A DNA stretch of 6,876 nucleotides, taken from NCBI GenBank assembly GCA_009784145.1, contig WRCI01000089.1, forward strand, positions 1 through 6,876. Direction: 5' to 3'. A model generated the notes under the pieces. The model was not told where the DNA came from and did not search any database. It saw only the letters and a list, made by a program, of their open reading frames with translations. Made by a program: the position numbers and the translations under genes. The number at the start of each line of letters is the position of its first letter. Position 1 is the stretch's first letter. Positions 1 to 6,876 of this stretch are shown here, piece by piece. This DNA is from Methanobrevibacter sp. (GTDB taxonomy: Archaea > Methanobacteriota > Methanobacteria > Methanobacteriales > Methanobacteriaceae).

Positions 1-224
1 AGATTTAACCATTATATAATACATAAAAAATAATAAAAATAATAAAAAAAAAGTGAAAATAAATAAAAAAATAAAAACTATAAAACTAAATATAACGTTA
101 TGAAAAAATAATAAAAAATTATAAAAGAATAAAAAATAAAAATAAATTTATAAAAAAATAATAAAAATGAACAAAAAATTATAAAAAATAAAAATAAATA
201 AAAAATTACAATAAATAAAAACAA
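1..224 (-). terminator. U-rich 3' tail of the coiled-coil gene
   Basis: This gene-free stretch is almost entirely A and T, with A on the plus strand, so the transcript leaving the coiled-coil gene would be a long series of U runs. Short words such as AATAATAAAAA recur many times, and a longer block near 113-149 is repeated in diverged form near 174-200. Oligo-U runs are the usual archaeal termination signal, so serial termination is the simplest reading. No open frame, RNA fold or promoter stands out. The exact 3' end cannot be placed by eye. Confidence 0.45.
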
Positions 225-1670
225 CTAAACTTTATCAATTTTTGTCCATTTGCCTTCTTTTTCATTATCTCCATTACTAAAACTTAAATATCCTTTTCTT
301 TCAAGACCTTTTAGAATATTAGAAATATTATTATATGAAATGTCCTTGAAAGCATTTTCACGGATGAAATTATGGATTTCTTGAGAATTCATAGGTTCGT
401 CTGGAATTAAATAATATATTTGAGATTGGAAAGATGTTAAGTCTTTTTTTGGAGAAGAAGTAATTTTTAAATAACAATTTTTAATAAATTCTAATTCTTT
501 ATTAGTTTCCCTACAGACATTTAATTCTTTTTTAACTTTTTCTAACTGTGTATTTAATTTATCTTGACTTTTTTTATCAAATCCATCAAATAAATTTGTT
601 TCCTTAGAAATAGTTTTCTTAGAGTCCGTAATGAGATTTATTTGATCTTGAGTTAATAAATCGCTAGCAAGACCTTTATCTAAATCAGAGAATAATCCTT
701 TTATCTCTTCTAATTCTTTAATTTTAAGATCTTTTAATTGAATCTCTTTTTTCAGTACCTCATATTCATTTTTAGAAATATTATTATCCTTAATTTTTTG
801 AAGTTCGTTGTTCTTTTTATCAAGATTGTCAACTAAAGATTTAATCTCTTTATCTTTTTTCACAACTTCATTAAGAGCTGATTGTAAATTGGAATTAATC
901 TCTTTAAGTTCTTTATTTTTACGTTGTCCAATATCTTTTTCAAGAGAGTCTTTTATATTCTTAAATGAAGATTTAATTTCTTCCAACTCATTGATTCTAA
1001 AATCTTTTTCTTTTAATTTACCATCAAAAGATGATTTAAGCTCTTCTAATTCAGCTATACGTTTATCCCTATTGGATATTTCACTTTTAAGTGATGAAAC
1101 AACATTTTCATCCATAGCAGAAGCTTTTAATAATTGGATTTCATTTTCTTTTGAATCTATTTCTTTTTGAAGTTCCAATAGACTATCTTTATTAGATATA
1201 TTTCCTTCAAGACTTACAATTTTTTCTTTGTAATCTTCAATTTCAGATATGAGAGATTTAATTTCATTATCTTTTTCTATAATAGTATCTAATGCAGATT
1301 TTAATTTTTCATTTTGTTGGGATAATTCTTGTGTTTTGAAATTATTAAGATCTTTTTCTAAAGATTCTCTTATATCATTAAATGATTCTTTAAAATTACT
1401 AAGTTCACTTATTTTAGATTGCTGTGTTTCTATTAAATTATCTTTTTCTTTAATAGAATTTTCTAAATTTTCTAATTGAATAGAAAGACTTATAATTTCT
1501 TTTTCTTTTTCTTTAATAGAATTTTCAAGCTCTGTTACTTTGCTATCACTCATTAAAAGATCTTTTTCTTTTTTTAATTTAATGAGTTCTGTTTTGAGTT
1601 GATTAATCTCCAATAAACAAGATTTTACAAGGATTTGCAACTTTTCTTTTTCACTCTCATTAGCTACCAT
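225..1670 (-). CDS. Long coiled-coil protein with C-terminal winged-helix-like domain
   Basis: I do not recognise the family of this 481-residue protein. Residues 1 to about 400 are almost wholly E, K, L, I, S, N and D with heptad-like spacing and hardly any Pro, which indicates a long, possibly rod-like coiled coil. No signal peptide or membrane segment is visible, so it should be cytoplasmic. The rod has internal repeats: residues 87-151 resemble 226-290, and a motif of the form I-x-E-L-x-x-x-K-x-x-F occurs at 87, 205, 226 and 317. Residues 411-480 change character: LTSFQSQIYYLI, then SQEIHNFI, ISNILKGLERKGYL and a hydrophilic hairpin ending KWTKI, which reads like a winged helix-turn-helix. 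A DNA-binding or bridging role is inference. The ATG follows GGGG (1676-1679) at 5 nt. It appears to be a single-gene unit. Confidence 0.85.
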   Translation of the reverse strand: MVANESEKEKLQILVKSCLLEINQLKTELIKLKKEKDLLMSDSKVTELENSIKEKEKEIISLSIQLENLENSIKEKDNLIETQQSKISELSNFKESFNDIRESLEKDLNNFKTQELSQQNEKLKSALDTIIEKDNEIKSLISEIEDYKEKIVSLEGNISNKDSLLELQKEIDSKENEIQLLKASAMDENVVSSLKSEISNRDKRIAELEELKSSFDGKLKEKDFRINELEEIKSSFKNIKDSLEKDIGQRKNKELKEINSNLQSALNEVVKKDKEIKSLVDNLDKKNNELQKIKDNNISKNEYEVLKKEIQLKDLKIKELEEIKGLFSDLDKGLASDLLTQDQINLITDSKKTISKETNLFDGFDKKSQDKLNTQLEKVKKELNVCRETNKELEFIKNCYLKITSSPKKDLTSFQSQIYYLIPDEPMNSQEIHNFIRENAFKDISYNNISNILKGLERKGYLSFSNGDNEKEGKWTKIDKV

Positions 1671-1685
1671 ATTATCCCCATTTAA

Positions 1686-1720
1686 CCAATATATAAAATA
1701 TTATAATAAAATATTATAAT
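1686..1720 (-). promoter_or_regulatory. Probable TATA region of the coiled-coil gene
   Basis: On the minus strand TTTATATA lies at 1697-1690. It is preceded by two exact 13-bp units, AAAATATTATAAT as read on the plus strand, at 1695-1707 and 1708-1720; the first unit overlaps the TATA-like box. The nearest box would start transcription almost on the ATG at 1670, giving no leader, yet a GGGG Shine-Dalgarno-like site is present at 1676-1679. A box inside the repeated units would fit a short leader better. Which box is used cannot be decided from sequence. Confidence 0.35.
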
Positions 1721-1722
1721 AA

Positions 1723-1738
1723 AATTGAAATTTCAATT
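1723..1738. repeat. Perfect 16-bp palindrome upstream of the coiled-coil gene
   Basis: AATTGAAATTTCAATT is an exact palindrome about 53 bases before the ATG and just upstream of the TATA-like region. Its position suits a dimeric regulator site. The word AAATTTCAAT occurs again at 1842-1851. In DNA this rich in A and T short palindromes are common, but this one includes a matched G/C pair. The protein that would bind it is unknown. Confidence 0.4.
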
Positions 1739-1761
1739 ATTTTGGATTATTTTTATTAATA

Positions 1762-1837
1762 ATTATACTAATAATGATTAAATTCTTTATATTAATTTTA
1801 ATATATAATTTACTAGTATTTAAACTATTAGTATAAT
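1762..1837. repeat. Separated 12-bp inverted repeat
   Basis: ATTATACTAATA at 1762-1773 is matched by its exact reverse complement TATTAGTATAAT at 1826-1837, with 52 bases between. The rest of the spacer between the two left-hand genes is A/T-rich filler with no gene. Function is unknown; paired operator sites or chance are both possible. Confidence 0.3.
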
Positions 1838-1914
1838 ACATAAATTTCAATAAAGAATATATGCAGAATACTGTATAAAATAAGAAATTTATATATTAAA
1901 AAGAAAAATTTTTA

Positions 1915-2048
1915 AAAAAAACAAAACACAAGTTTATAAAATTAAAGAACTTAACAAAAAAATTATAAAATTAAAAAACTCATAAAATAACTGAAAAATT
2001 TTAAAAAAAAGATTTTAAAAAATATATAAAAAATAAAATTAAAAATTG
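1915..2048 (-). terminator. U-rich 3' tail of the signal peptidase-like gene
   Basis: Directly after the stop codon the minus strand runs into repeated T tracts, including eight T in a row (2010-2003). Two diverged units around 1936-1987 contain ATTAAAGAACTTA (1941-1953) as read on the plus strand, the same core as the 21-bp tandem repeat at 2616-2803. The region most simply acts as a serial oligo-U terminator. Confidence 0.45.
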
Positions 2049-2441
2049 TTAAAATTTTAAAAAAATAATTGGTTTATCTCCAATTTTCATGACTTTACTA
2101 ATGATTTGATCTGGATAAACAGATTCTCCTTCAGTATCATCATTATCCCCTTTAACTGTGTAATATTTCGATCCTTCATTATCACTTACATTAATTATCC
2201 TACCAATAATAACATAATCTTGAAGTTTTGAGTTGTAAGATACTATGTCTCCTACTGCTAATTCATTAGGATTAAATTCTTTTATTCCTAAAAAATTTAT
2301 CGATTTAATCAATACTATATCACCATCATGTATAGAAGGTTCCATACTGTCCCCATAAATAACATGAGAATGTTGGGCGAAAACAAACAATCCAACAACT
2401 AGTAAACAAATAAAAATAGGAATTAATAATATTTTTTTCAT
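2049..2441 (-). CDS. Signal peptidase I-like membrane protein (S26 family), lacking the usual His
   Basis: This 130-residue protein has one N-terminal membrane anchor (about residues 4-22, after MKK) and then a small domain outside the membrane. GDSMEPSIHDGDIV (30-43) is the S26 family box with nucleophile Ser32; VGDIVSY (63-69) and VKGDNDD (96-102) match later conserved boxes. Archaeal and Sec11-type enzymes normally have His-Arg in the segment that reads IIGRII here, so Gly80 sits where the catalytic His belongs. The GGT codon is clear in the DNA. The family removes signal peptides from exported proteins. This copy may be inactive, use another base, or process special substrates. It is at the short end for the family. 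The start is well fixed by GAGGTGG five bases before ATG. Confidence 0.85.
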   Translation of the reverse strand: MKKILLIPIFICLLVVGLFVFAQHSHVIYGDSMEPSIHDGDIVLIKSINFLGIKEFNPNELAVGDIVSYNSKLQDYVIIGRIINVSDNEGSKYYTVKGDNDDTEGESVYPDQIISKVMKIGDKPIIFLKF

Positions 2442-2445
2442 AATG

Positions 2446-2491
2446 CCACCTCATTTTTCACTTAATAAATTTTCTCTTATAAACTTTTTTT
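2446..2491 (-). promoter_or_regulatory. TATA box and Shine-Dalgarno site of the signal peptidase-like gene
   Basis: On the minus strand a run of A ending in G (2490-2484) is followed by TTTATAAG (2483-2476), a good archaeal BRE/TATA arrangement. Initiation about 26 bases downstream falls near 2454, leaving a leader of about a dozen bases that carries GAGGTGG at 2452-2446, five bases before the ATG. Leader and spacing agree well. Upstream, 2492-2600 is A/T-rich with a 16-bp all-A/T palindrome at 2537-2552 and nothing else I can support. Confidence 0.55.
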
Positions 2492-2615
2492 GTTATAATT
2501 AAACTAATATATTCTATATAAATATATTAAAATAAATTATATTTAAATATAACGATTTAAAAAAGAAAAAATAGAAAAAATAGAAAATTGATGCACATAC
2601 AATTATAAAAAAAAT

Positions 2616-2803
2616 TAAAGAACTTACAAAAAAAATCAAAGAATCTACAAAAAAATCAAGAACTTATAAAAAAAATTAAAGAACTTATAAAAAAAATTAA
2701 AGAACTTATAAAAAAAATTAAAGAACTTATAAAAAAAATTAAAGAACTTATAAAAAAAAATCAAAGAATATATAAAAAATATTGAAAAATTTAGAAAAAA
2801 CAT
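2616..2803. repeat. Nine-unit 21-bp tandem repeat with phased A tracts
   Basis: About nine units of 20-22 bp run head to tail. The unit begins TAAAGAACTTAT and ends in eight A and a T. Units at 2677-2697, 2698-2718 and 2719-2739 are identical; the next has one extra A, the one before lacks an A, and the outer units are diverged (for example CAAAGAATCTAC at 2637). Eight-A tracts spaced 21 bp apart recur every two helical turns, the condition for strong intrinsic curvature. On the minus strand each unit is a T8 tract just beyond the candidate RNA, so the array could also act as serial terminators. The plus strand is open from 2609 to the stop at 2782-2784 but has no start codon, so it is not called as a gene. 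Confidence 0.85.
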
Positions 2804-2804
2804 T

Positions 2805-2813
2805 AAAAAAAAA
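2805..2813 (-). terminator. Nine-T terminator of the candidate RNA
   Basis: On the minus strand TTTGAGCT, complementary to a segment near the RNA's 5' end, runs directly into nine consecutive T (2813-2805). A paired element followed at once by a long U tract is a strong 3' end signal in archaea. This asymmetry is a main reason for placing the RNA on the minus strand. Confidence 0.55.
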
Positions 2814-2934
2814 GCTCAAATTAATTGAGGAAAGATGCACCGATAGACAGCGATGAGTGGAACTATCTATCCAGTGCTTAAAGGTAAATTAATTTCACAA
2901 TTGATTAGGTTTGAGCTGGACCAATCAAATAGTT
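2805..2934 (-). ncRNA. Candidate structured small RNA, family not recognised
   Basis: This stretch of about 130 bases is visibly richer in G and C than its flanks. On the minus strand GCACU (2877-2873) pairs with GGUGC (2841-2837) and, after one bulged G, GAUAGAUAGU (2871-2862) pairs with GCUGUCUAUC (2851-2842): 15 bp including wobbles, with loop UCCACUCAUC. A 5' hairpin pairs UUGAUUGGU (2928-2920) with ACC and AAUCAA (2910-2908, 2906-2901) around loop CCAGCUCAA. The 3' end UUUGAGCU (2820-2813) complements AGCUCAAA (2917-2910), seven bases of which lie in that loop. The upper part of the long hairpin pairs well only as minus-strand RNA, and oligo-T follows only on that strand. It does not resemble tRNA, SRP RNA, RNase P RNA or C/D and H/ACA guides. 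It may be independent, or less likely a processed tail of asd. Confidence 0.6.
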
Positions 2935-2955
2935 TGTAAAATCAAATCATATTAC

Positions 2956-2968
2956 CTATAAATATCTC
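2956..2968 (-). promoter_or_regulatory. TATA-like box for the candidate RNA
   Basis: On the minus strand GATATTTATAG (2966-2956) contains TTTATA centred near 2959, preceded by purine-rich GAGA. The usual 26-27 base spacing puts initiation near 2933, just upstream of the first hairpin arm at 2928. The fit between predicted start and fold supports a dedicated promoter, though such boxes are frequent in AT-rich DNA. Confidence 0.4.
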
Positions 2969-2983
2969 TCAATCGTATTTAGT

Positions 2984-3033
2984 AACTACAATTACGTAAT
3001 TGCAGTTTTACATTACAAATATTGTAATGTAAA
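2984..3033. repeat. Two adjoining inverted repeats upstream of the candidate RNA
   Basis: The first spans 2984-3007: exact palindrome CAATTACGTAATTG (2989-3002) extended on each side by AACT/AGTT after one mismatch. The second has exact 12-bp arms TTTACATTACAA (3007-3018) and TTGTAATGTAAA (3022-3033) around ATA. They share a TTAC...GTAA theme. They lie about 20-75 bases upstream of the RNA's TATA-like box, where a regulator could bind. They could also be the ends of an old mobile element, but no element is visible. Confidence 0.5.
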
Positions 3034-3090
3034 TAATTTAATTTATTTATGAACGTCTTCACTCAATAACATGGAAAAATTGTTATTAGA

Positions 3091-3342
3091 ATGGTTGAAG
3101 AAAACCAGTTATTAGAGTTACTATTCATTCACATGACTACAAGTGACTCAATAGAAAAGTCTTTTACAGTCAAACTATATATATTATTCACTTCCTATAT
3201 AAAGGTTACTATTTTTTCCATTTTACATCAAATAAAAACATTCATAAATTTTGATTTAATAGGAACACTTAAATCAAAAAATTTTGAATATCATAATAAA
3301 AAATATAAAATGGAAATAATAAAAAATAAGATTAAAGAATAG
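3091..3342 (+). CDS. Doubtful 83-codon frame, possibly a gene remnant
   Basis: The frame runs from ATG at 3091 to TAG at 3340-3342 and overlaps the asd 3' end by 11 bases in convergent orientation. No Shine-Dalgarno site precedes the ATG, and an in-frame stop lies 22-24 bases upstream. The first half (VEENQLLELLFIHMTTSDSI, then SFTVKLYILFTSYIKVTIFSIL) has more G and C than the nearby spacers and a hydrophobic stretch at about residues 28-46, so it may descend from coding sequence. The last third is lysine-rich simple sequence that doubles as the asd terminator on the other strand. I recognise no family; a decayed transposase tail is one guess. It is more likely a remnant or spurious than a functional gene. 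Confidence 0.2.
   Translation: MVEENQLLELLFIHMTTSDSIEKSFTVKLYILFTSYIKVTIFSILHQIKTFINFDLIGTLKSKNFEYHNKKYKMEIIKNKIKE
3293..3328 (-). terminator. Duplicated oligo-U terminator of asd
   Basis: ATAATAAAAAATA occurs exactly twice on the plus strand (3293-3305 and 3316-3328), so the minus-strand transcript meets two U6 tracts within 40 bases of the asd stop codon. Similar AATAATAAAAA words fill the tail behind the coiled-coil gene. Serial oligo-U tracts fit archaeal termination. Confidence 0.45.
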
Positions 3343-4381
3343 TCTTATTAATTAATTCAGCATTTAATATAGATGCTCCAGCAGCACCACGAACAGTATT
3401 ATGACCAAGTAGTACATATTTAAAACTATTTTCAAATGCAGGGTCTTTTCTAACCCTTCCAACAGTTACAGCCATTCCATTATCATTATTTCTATCCATT
3501 CTTGGTTGAGGTCTGTTATCTTCCTCTTTAACAATAATTGGACTTTTTGGAGCAGAGTATAAATCAAGCTCTTGAGGAATTGCTTTGAAATTAGCCATAT
3601 CCTTTTTAATATCATCAACAGCTACATTTTGATCTAATTCAACAAATACTGCTTCAGTATGTCCATCAACAATACCTACCCTATGGCAAGAAGTTGTTAA
3701 TCCGAATTTAGCTGGAATAACATCCAATCCATCAAGAGTCCCAAGTAAATGGAGAGCTTCCTCTTCTAATTTCTCTTCTTCTTCTGCAATATAAGGAATT
3801 AAATTATCTACAATAGCCATAGAAGGAACACCATTATAACCTGCTCCAGAAACAGCTTGCATAGTAGAAACATAAACTCTGTTTATATCATACTTATTAC
3901 AAATTGGTTTTAAAGTTAAAGATAAAGGTATAGCACAACAATTAGGATTGGTTACAATAAACCCCTCCCATCCTCTATTTTTTTGTTGAACATCAATAAT
4001 ATCTAAAAATTCAGGATTAACTTCAGGAACAACTAGAGGAACATCTTTTTCCATTCTCATAGCACTTGCATTAGATGCGACAACAAATTTTTCTGCAAAC
4101 TTTGGTTCAACTATCCCTGCACTATCTGATGGAAGTGAAGAGAAAAATATATCAACATCATTACTAACTGCAGATGGATCAGTTTCAGACACAATAATAC
4201 TTTTTACAGAATCTGGCATAGCTTCATCAAGATACCAAGTTGTAGCATCTTCATATTTTTTACCAGCTGAACGAGAAGAAGCTGCTAAAGCTGTTATCTC
4301 AAAGTCTGGATGTTTATCCAATAGCTGAATAAATCTTTGTCCTACCATTCCTGTTGCACCAAGTATTCCTACATTTACCAT
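3332..4381 (-). CDS. asd: Aspartate-semialdehyde dehydrogenase
   Basis: The enzyme reduces 4-aspartyl phosphate with NADPH to aspartate semialdehyde, the cytoplasmic branch point to lysine/diaminopimelate and to threonine and methionine. The 349 residues show nucleotide-binding GATGMVGQRF (8-17), NPNCC (145-149) with probable catalytic Cys148, SGAGYNGVP (178-186), and CHRVGIVDGHT (232-242) with Arg234 for substrate and His241 as acid/base. Length and motifs fit the archaeal/fungal branch rather than the E. coli type. An upstream in-frame start would add six residues, but GGTGAT at 4390-4385 lies just before the ATG at 4381, so that start is preferred. asd stands 417 bases after dapB, across an A/T-only-like spacer, and may have its own promoter, which I could not pin down. 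No anomalies in key residues. Confidence 0.96.
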   Translation of the reverse strand: MVNVGILGATGMVGQRFIQLLDKHPDFEITALAASSRSAGKKYEDATTWYLDEAMPDSVKSIIVSETDPSAVSNDVDIFFSSLPSDSAGIVEPKFAEKFVVASNASAMRMEKDVPLVVPEVNPEFLDIIDVQQKNRGWEGFIVTNPNCCAIPLSLTLKPICNKYDINRVYVSTMQAVSGAGYNGVPSMAIVDNLIPYIAEEEEKLEEEALHLLGTLDGLDVIPAKFGLTTSCHRVGIVDGHTEAVFVELDQNVAVDDIKKDMANFKAIPQELDLYSAPKSPIIVKEEDNRPQPRMDRNNDNGMAVTVGRVRKDPAFENSFKYVLLGHNTVRGAAGASILNAELINKTIL

Positions 4382-4456
4382 TTTATCACCAAAATACAAA
4401 ACTATGTTTATTAATTAAGTTATTCATTCTGAATTAGATTGAATATTTAATATTAT

Positions 4457-4478
4457 TTAATAATGTACATATTATTAA
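4457..4478. repeat. 8-bp inverted repeat upstream of asd
   Basis: TTAATAAT (4457-4464) and ATTATTAA (4471-4478) flank GTACAT, 76 bases upstream of the asd ATG. It could be an operator, but an all-A/T arm of this length is expected by chance in such a spacer. Confidence 0.25.
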
Positions 4479-4490
4479 TATAATTTTTTT

Positions 4491-4540
4491 ATAATTATTA
4501 TTTTATAATTTTTTTATAATTATTATTTTATAATTTTTTT
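4491..4540. repeat. Two exact copies of a 25-bp repeat
   Basis: The unit begins ATAATTATTATTTTATAA and ends in seven T. It is present exactly at 4491-4515 and 4516-4540, with partial copies just before (about 4471-4490) and after (4541-4566). It is made only of A and T and lies in the dapB-asd spacer. Slipped-strand duplication is the likely origin. Confidence 0.8.
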
Positions 4541-4600
4541 ATATTTATTATTTTAATTAATTTTTTAATATAATATTATATTATTATTTAATAAGTTTCT

Positions 4601-4755
4601 ATATAATATATTTTTATAAAATTAATTTTTATAATAAATTTATATAAAATATTTTTTATAATTAATTTTTATAAAATTAATTTTTATAATATATTTTTAT
4701 AAAGTGTTTTTATAATAAATTTTTATATAATATATTTTTATATAATAAATTTATA
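4601..4755. repeat. Array of nine TTTTTATA octamers in the dapB-asd spacer
   Basis: TTTTTATA begins at 4611, 4626, 4653, 4666, 4681, 4694, 4707, 4720 and 4735. The steps are 13 or 15 bases except one of 27, where a degenerate copy (TTTATATA at 4639) fills the gap. On the transcribed minus strand each copy reads TATAAAAA, which resembles an archaeal TATA box. The array fills most of the space behind dapB and upstream of asd. Apart from this and the 25-bp repeat the spacer (4382-4798) shows no gene and no G/C-rich element. Confidence 0.75.
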
Positions 4756-4798
4756 CATAAAAGGATTTTAATAAAAATATTTATTATAACACAAATAT

Positions 4799-5620
4799 TT
4801 ATTTAATTCCTAAAACATCACTCATATCATTGACTTTTCCAGGTTTTCCATTCATTACAAACCTTAAAGCTCTCATAACTCCAGATATGAAAACTTCTCT
4901 TGTATGAGCTCTGTGTGTAATTTCTAATCGTTCCCCTTCTCCAACAAACATTACAGTATGATCCCCTACAATGTCTCCACCACGAATTGCATGAAGTCCT
5001 ATTTCTTTTTTTGTTCTTTCCCCAACAATTCCTTCTCTTCCGAAAACCGCAACTTCATCAGTTTTTCTATTAAGTTCTTTAGCTATTACTTCAAAAGCAG
5101 TCATAGCTGTTCCAGAAGGAGCATCTTTTTTCTTATTATGATGAGCTTCAATAATTTCAATATCAAAATCATTTAAAATTGGAGCTAAATCTTTCAATAC
5201 TTTAAAGAAAACATTTACTCCAATAGCCATGTTAGAAGAAACAACTGCTTTAATATTAGTATCCTTAATGATTTTAGCTATTTCTGTTGATTGTTCATCA
5301 GTAAACCCTGTGGTTCCTACAACAAGATTTATTCCAAGAGATGCTGTTGTTTTAATTGTTTGAAATGCAGCATTAGCTATTGTAAAATCAACTAAAATAT
5401 CTGGCTTAGATTCCTTTAAAATATTCTCAAGATTTTCTGAACCCCGAGTAAGAACCTCTATCTTTCCAATACCAATAACTTCCCCAATATCCTTTCCTTC
5501 AAAAGGAGTATTTGGTATTTCTATAGCTGCTACTACTTCAATATCCTCTTGTTCAAGAATTTTTTTTATAATTCCAGAACCCATTCTTCCAGCAGCTCCA
5601 GTTACAGCAACTTTTAACAT
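4799..5620 (-). CDS. dapB: 4-hydroxy-tetrahydrodipicolinate reductase
   Basis: DapB reduces the DapA product with NAD(P)H to tetrahydrodipicolinate, on the way to diaminopimelate and lysine. The 273 residues, normal for the family, start with nucleotide-binding GAAGRMG (8-14); VDFT (77-80) and GTTGF (102-106) line the active site; EAHHNKKKDAPSGTA (158-172) is the family signature with His160, His161 and Lys164 matching the E. coli catalytic residues. An in-frame TTG six codons upstream is open, but AAGGAG (5633-5628) lies inside that extension and sits seven bases before the ATG at 5620, so the ATG is the start. It follows dapA by 75 bases with no clear promoter of its own, so cotranscription is likely. 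All key residues are present. Confidence 0.97.
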   Translation of the reverse strand: MLKVAVTGAAGRMGSGIIKKILEQEDIEVVAAIEIPNTPFEGKDIGEVIGIGKIEVLTRGSENLENILKESKPDILVDFTIANAAFQTIKTTASLGINLVVGTTGFTDEQSTEIAKIIKDTNIKAVVSSNMAIGVNVFFKVLKDLAPILNDFDIEIIEAHHNKKKDAPSGTAMTAFEVIAKELNRKTDEVAVFGREGIVGERTKKEIGLHAIRGGDIVGDHTVMFVGEGERLEITHRAHTREVFISGVMRALRFVMNGKPGKVNDMSDVLGIK

Positions 5621-5659
5621 ATTATAACTCCTTAACAACTAATAAACTAACAATTTATA

Positions 5660-5713
5660 TTATAATGAATCTAAATCTTTCGATGAATCTAAATCTTATA
5701 ATAAATCTAAATT
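5660..5713. repeat. 18-bp triplication across the dapA stop codon
   Basis: Three head-to-tail 18-bp units lie at 5696-5713, 5678-5695 and 5660-5677. On the minus strand they are in frame with dapA and read NLDLL-stop, DLDSSK and DLDSL-stop, so the dapA stop is in the first unit and the other two lie in the dapA-dapB gap. The unit length is a whole number of codons, so slippage would preserve the frame; a point change in the first unit then sets where DapA ends. Confidence 0.85.
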
Positions 5714-6589
5714 TTTCAATACATCTCTGAGTTTTGATTTATTTTCATCTTTTAAAGGAGCTAAAGGTAATCTCACATGACCTGCAGGACGATTTAACAT
5801 ATTCAAAGCTTCTTTAGTAGGAACAGGATTACTTTCAATAAATAAAACTTTCATTAAATCATATAATTCATAATGTAAATCCATAGCTTTTTCATAGCTA
5901 CCATCAAGACAATTATTGACCATTTGACTCATTCTCATTGGATCTACATTAGCTACTACACTAATAACTCCTTTTGCTCCAAGAGCCATCATAGGTAAGG
6001 TTAAATCATCATTTCCTGAAAGAATTGAGAATTTATCCTCTAAACCCGCCTCTTGTAGTGTATTTTGAATTTTAGAAACTTTATCAAGATCTGGGTTAGC
6101 TTCTTTAATAGATACAATATTATCAAGTTCAGCTACTGTAACTATCGTTTCTACATCAATATCAGTACCTGTACGAGAAGGAACATTATAAACAATAATA
6201 GGAATATCTGCATTATTATTTACAGTTTTATAATGTTCAATTAATCCATGAGCTTGTGGCCTATTGTAATAAGGAGTTATGACAAGAGCCATGTCAGCAC
6301 CAGCATTTTCACCATATTGAACAAGTTCAAGTGCATCTTTTGTAGCATTACTTCCTGCACCAGCTATTGTAGCTACTCTACCATCAACTTCATCGACCAA
6401 TATATCTATTAATCTTTTTTGTTCTGGTACTGTAATAGTTGCTGATTCTCCAGTTGTTCCAGCAGCTAATAATCCATCAACACCATTTTCAATTAAAAAA
6501 TTGATGTTTTCTCTATATCCTTCTTCATCAATTTCATTATCTTTTGTATATGTTGTTATCATTGCCACAGCTGTACCTTCAAAATTCAT
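5696..6589 (-). CDS. dapA: 4-hydroxy-tetrahydrodipicolinate synthase
   Basis: DapA is a class I aldolase-type barrel enzyme that condenses pyruvate with aspartate semialdehyde, the first committed step to diaminopimelate. The 297 residues are typical. GTTGES (44-49) with Thr45 and Thr46, ITPYYNRP (104-111) with Tyr108, YNVPSRTG (134-141) with Tyr134 and Arg139, and SIKEAN (160-165) with Schiff-base Lys162 are all present. The later LSGNDD segment and the [14 protein letters not shown] strand also fit. The ATG at 6589 is preceded by GGGGG (6601-6597), seven bases away. It is the first visible gene of the lysine block, upstream of dapB. Its last codons form an 18-bp repeat that continues past the stop. 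Confidence 0.97.
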   Translation of the reverse strand: MNFEGTAVAMITTYTKDNEIDEEGYRENINFLIENGVDGLLAAGTTGESATITVPEQKRLIDILVDEVDGRVATIAGAGSNATKDALELVQYGENAGADMALVITPYYNRPQAHGLIEHYKTVNNNADIPIIVYNVPSRTGTDIDVETIVTVAELDNIVSIKEANPDLDKVSKIQNTLQEAGLEDKFSILSGNDDLTLPMMALGAKGVISVVANVDPMRMSQMVNNCLDGSYEKAMDLHYELYDLMKVLFIESNPVPTKEALNMLNRPAGHVRLPLAPLKDENKSKLRDVLKNLDLL

Positions 6590-6596
6590 ATCTTTT

Positions 6597-6640
6597 CCCC
6601 CTTACATAAATCATTTTAATATTTTTAAATTATCTTTTCT
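6597..6640 (-). promoter_or_regulatory. Probable promoter and Shine-Dalgarno site of dapA
   Basis: On the minus strand AGAAAAG (6640-6634) is followed by an A/T box, ATAATTTAAA (6633-6624), resembling BRE plus TATA. Initiation about 26 bases on would fall near 6603, giving a leader of about 14 bases that holds GGGGG at 6601-6597. The layout matches that of the signal peptidase-like gene. It lies only about 17 bases from the tandem repeat that begins at 6657. Confidence 0.35.
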
Positions 6641-6656
6641 CATGTTTTAATGTTAG

Positions 6657-6876
6657 TTTAATGTTTATTATCATAATTTATATTATTTTAATAATTATTA
6701 CCATAATTTAATATTGGTTTAATAATTATTATTATATTCTATATTAATTTAATATTTACTATAATATCCTATACTATTTTAATATCTAGTATAATATTTT
6801 ATATTATTTTAATATTTACTATTATATTTTATATTATTCTAATGTTTATTATCATATTTTATATTATTTTAATATC
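6657..6876. repeat. 30-bp tandem repeat upstream of dapA, continuing past the window
   Basis: Seven units and the start of an eighth begin at 6657, 6687, 6718, 6748, 6778, 6808, 6838 and 6868; all are 30 bp except one of 31. Units start TTTAAT and end near TATATTAT, with scattered substitutions (for example TTTAATATC or TCTAATGTT at the start). The array is nearly all A and T. It contains stops such as TAG at 6787-6789 in the frame set by the unit start, so it does not look coding. Thirty bases is close to three helical turns. The array is cut by the window edge, so copy number is unknown. Confidence 0.85.

Overview
This AT-rich window looks like the chromosome of a methanogenic archaeon of the Methanobacteriaceae, most like Methanobrevibacter. 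The clues are an archaeal-type aspartate-semialdehyde dehydrogenase, an archaeal/Sec11-style signal peptidase, Shine-Dalgarno sites on short leaders behind TATA-like boxes, oligo-U tracts at 3' ends, and spacers with very little G or C. The genus is an inference. All confident genes lie on the minus strand, so transcription runs from high to low coordinates.

Right half (3332-6876): a lysine/diaminopimelate block in the order dapA, dapB, asd. Asd makes aspartate semialdehyde, DapA condenses it with pyruvate, and DapB reduces the product towards tetrahydrodipicolinate. dapA and dapB are 75 bases apart and probably cotranscribed. A 417-base, almost pure A/T spacer full of short direct repeats separates dapB from asd. 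A 30-bp tandem repeat lies upstream of dapA and runs off the window end. An 18-bp triplication straddles the dapA stop codon.

Centre (2442-3331): about 890 bases with no convincing protein gene. It holds the most interesting signal: a candidate structured RNA of about 130 nt on the minus strand (about 2934 to 2805). It has a 15-bp hairpin, a second 5' hairpin whose loop is complementary to the RNA's own 3' end, a TATA-like box about 26 bases upstream, and a run of nine T at its end. After its end come nine units of a 21-bp repeat, each carrying a long T tract on the RNA's strand. Two inverted repeats lie upstream of its promoter. A weak 83-codon plus-strand frame (3091-3342) is probably a remnant or spurious.

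Left part (1-2441): a small membrane-anchored signal peptidase-like protein, with Gly where the catalytic His is expected, and a 481-residue coiled-coil protein ending in a likely winged-helix domain. Their 3' flanks are A-rich on the plus strand, meaning U-rich in the transcripts. The tail behind the signal peptidase gene shares sequence with the 21-bp repeat behind the RNA. The spacer upstream of the coiled-coil gene has a perfect 16-bp palindrome and other short repeats. I saw no tRNA, rRNA, CRISPR array, complete insertion sequence or replication origin.
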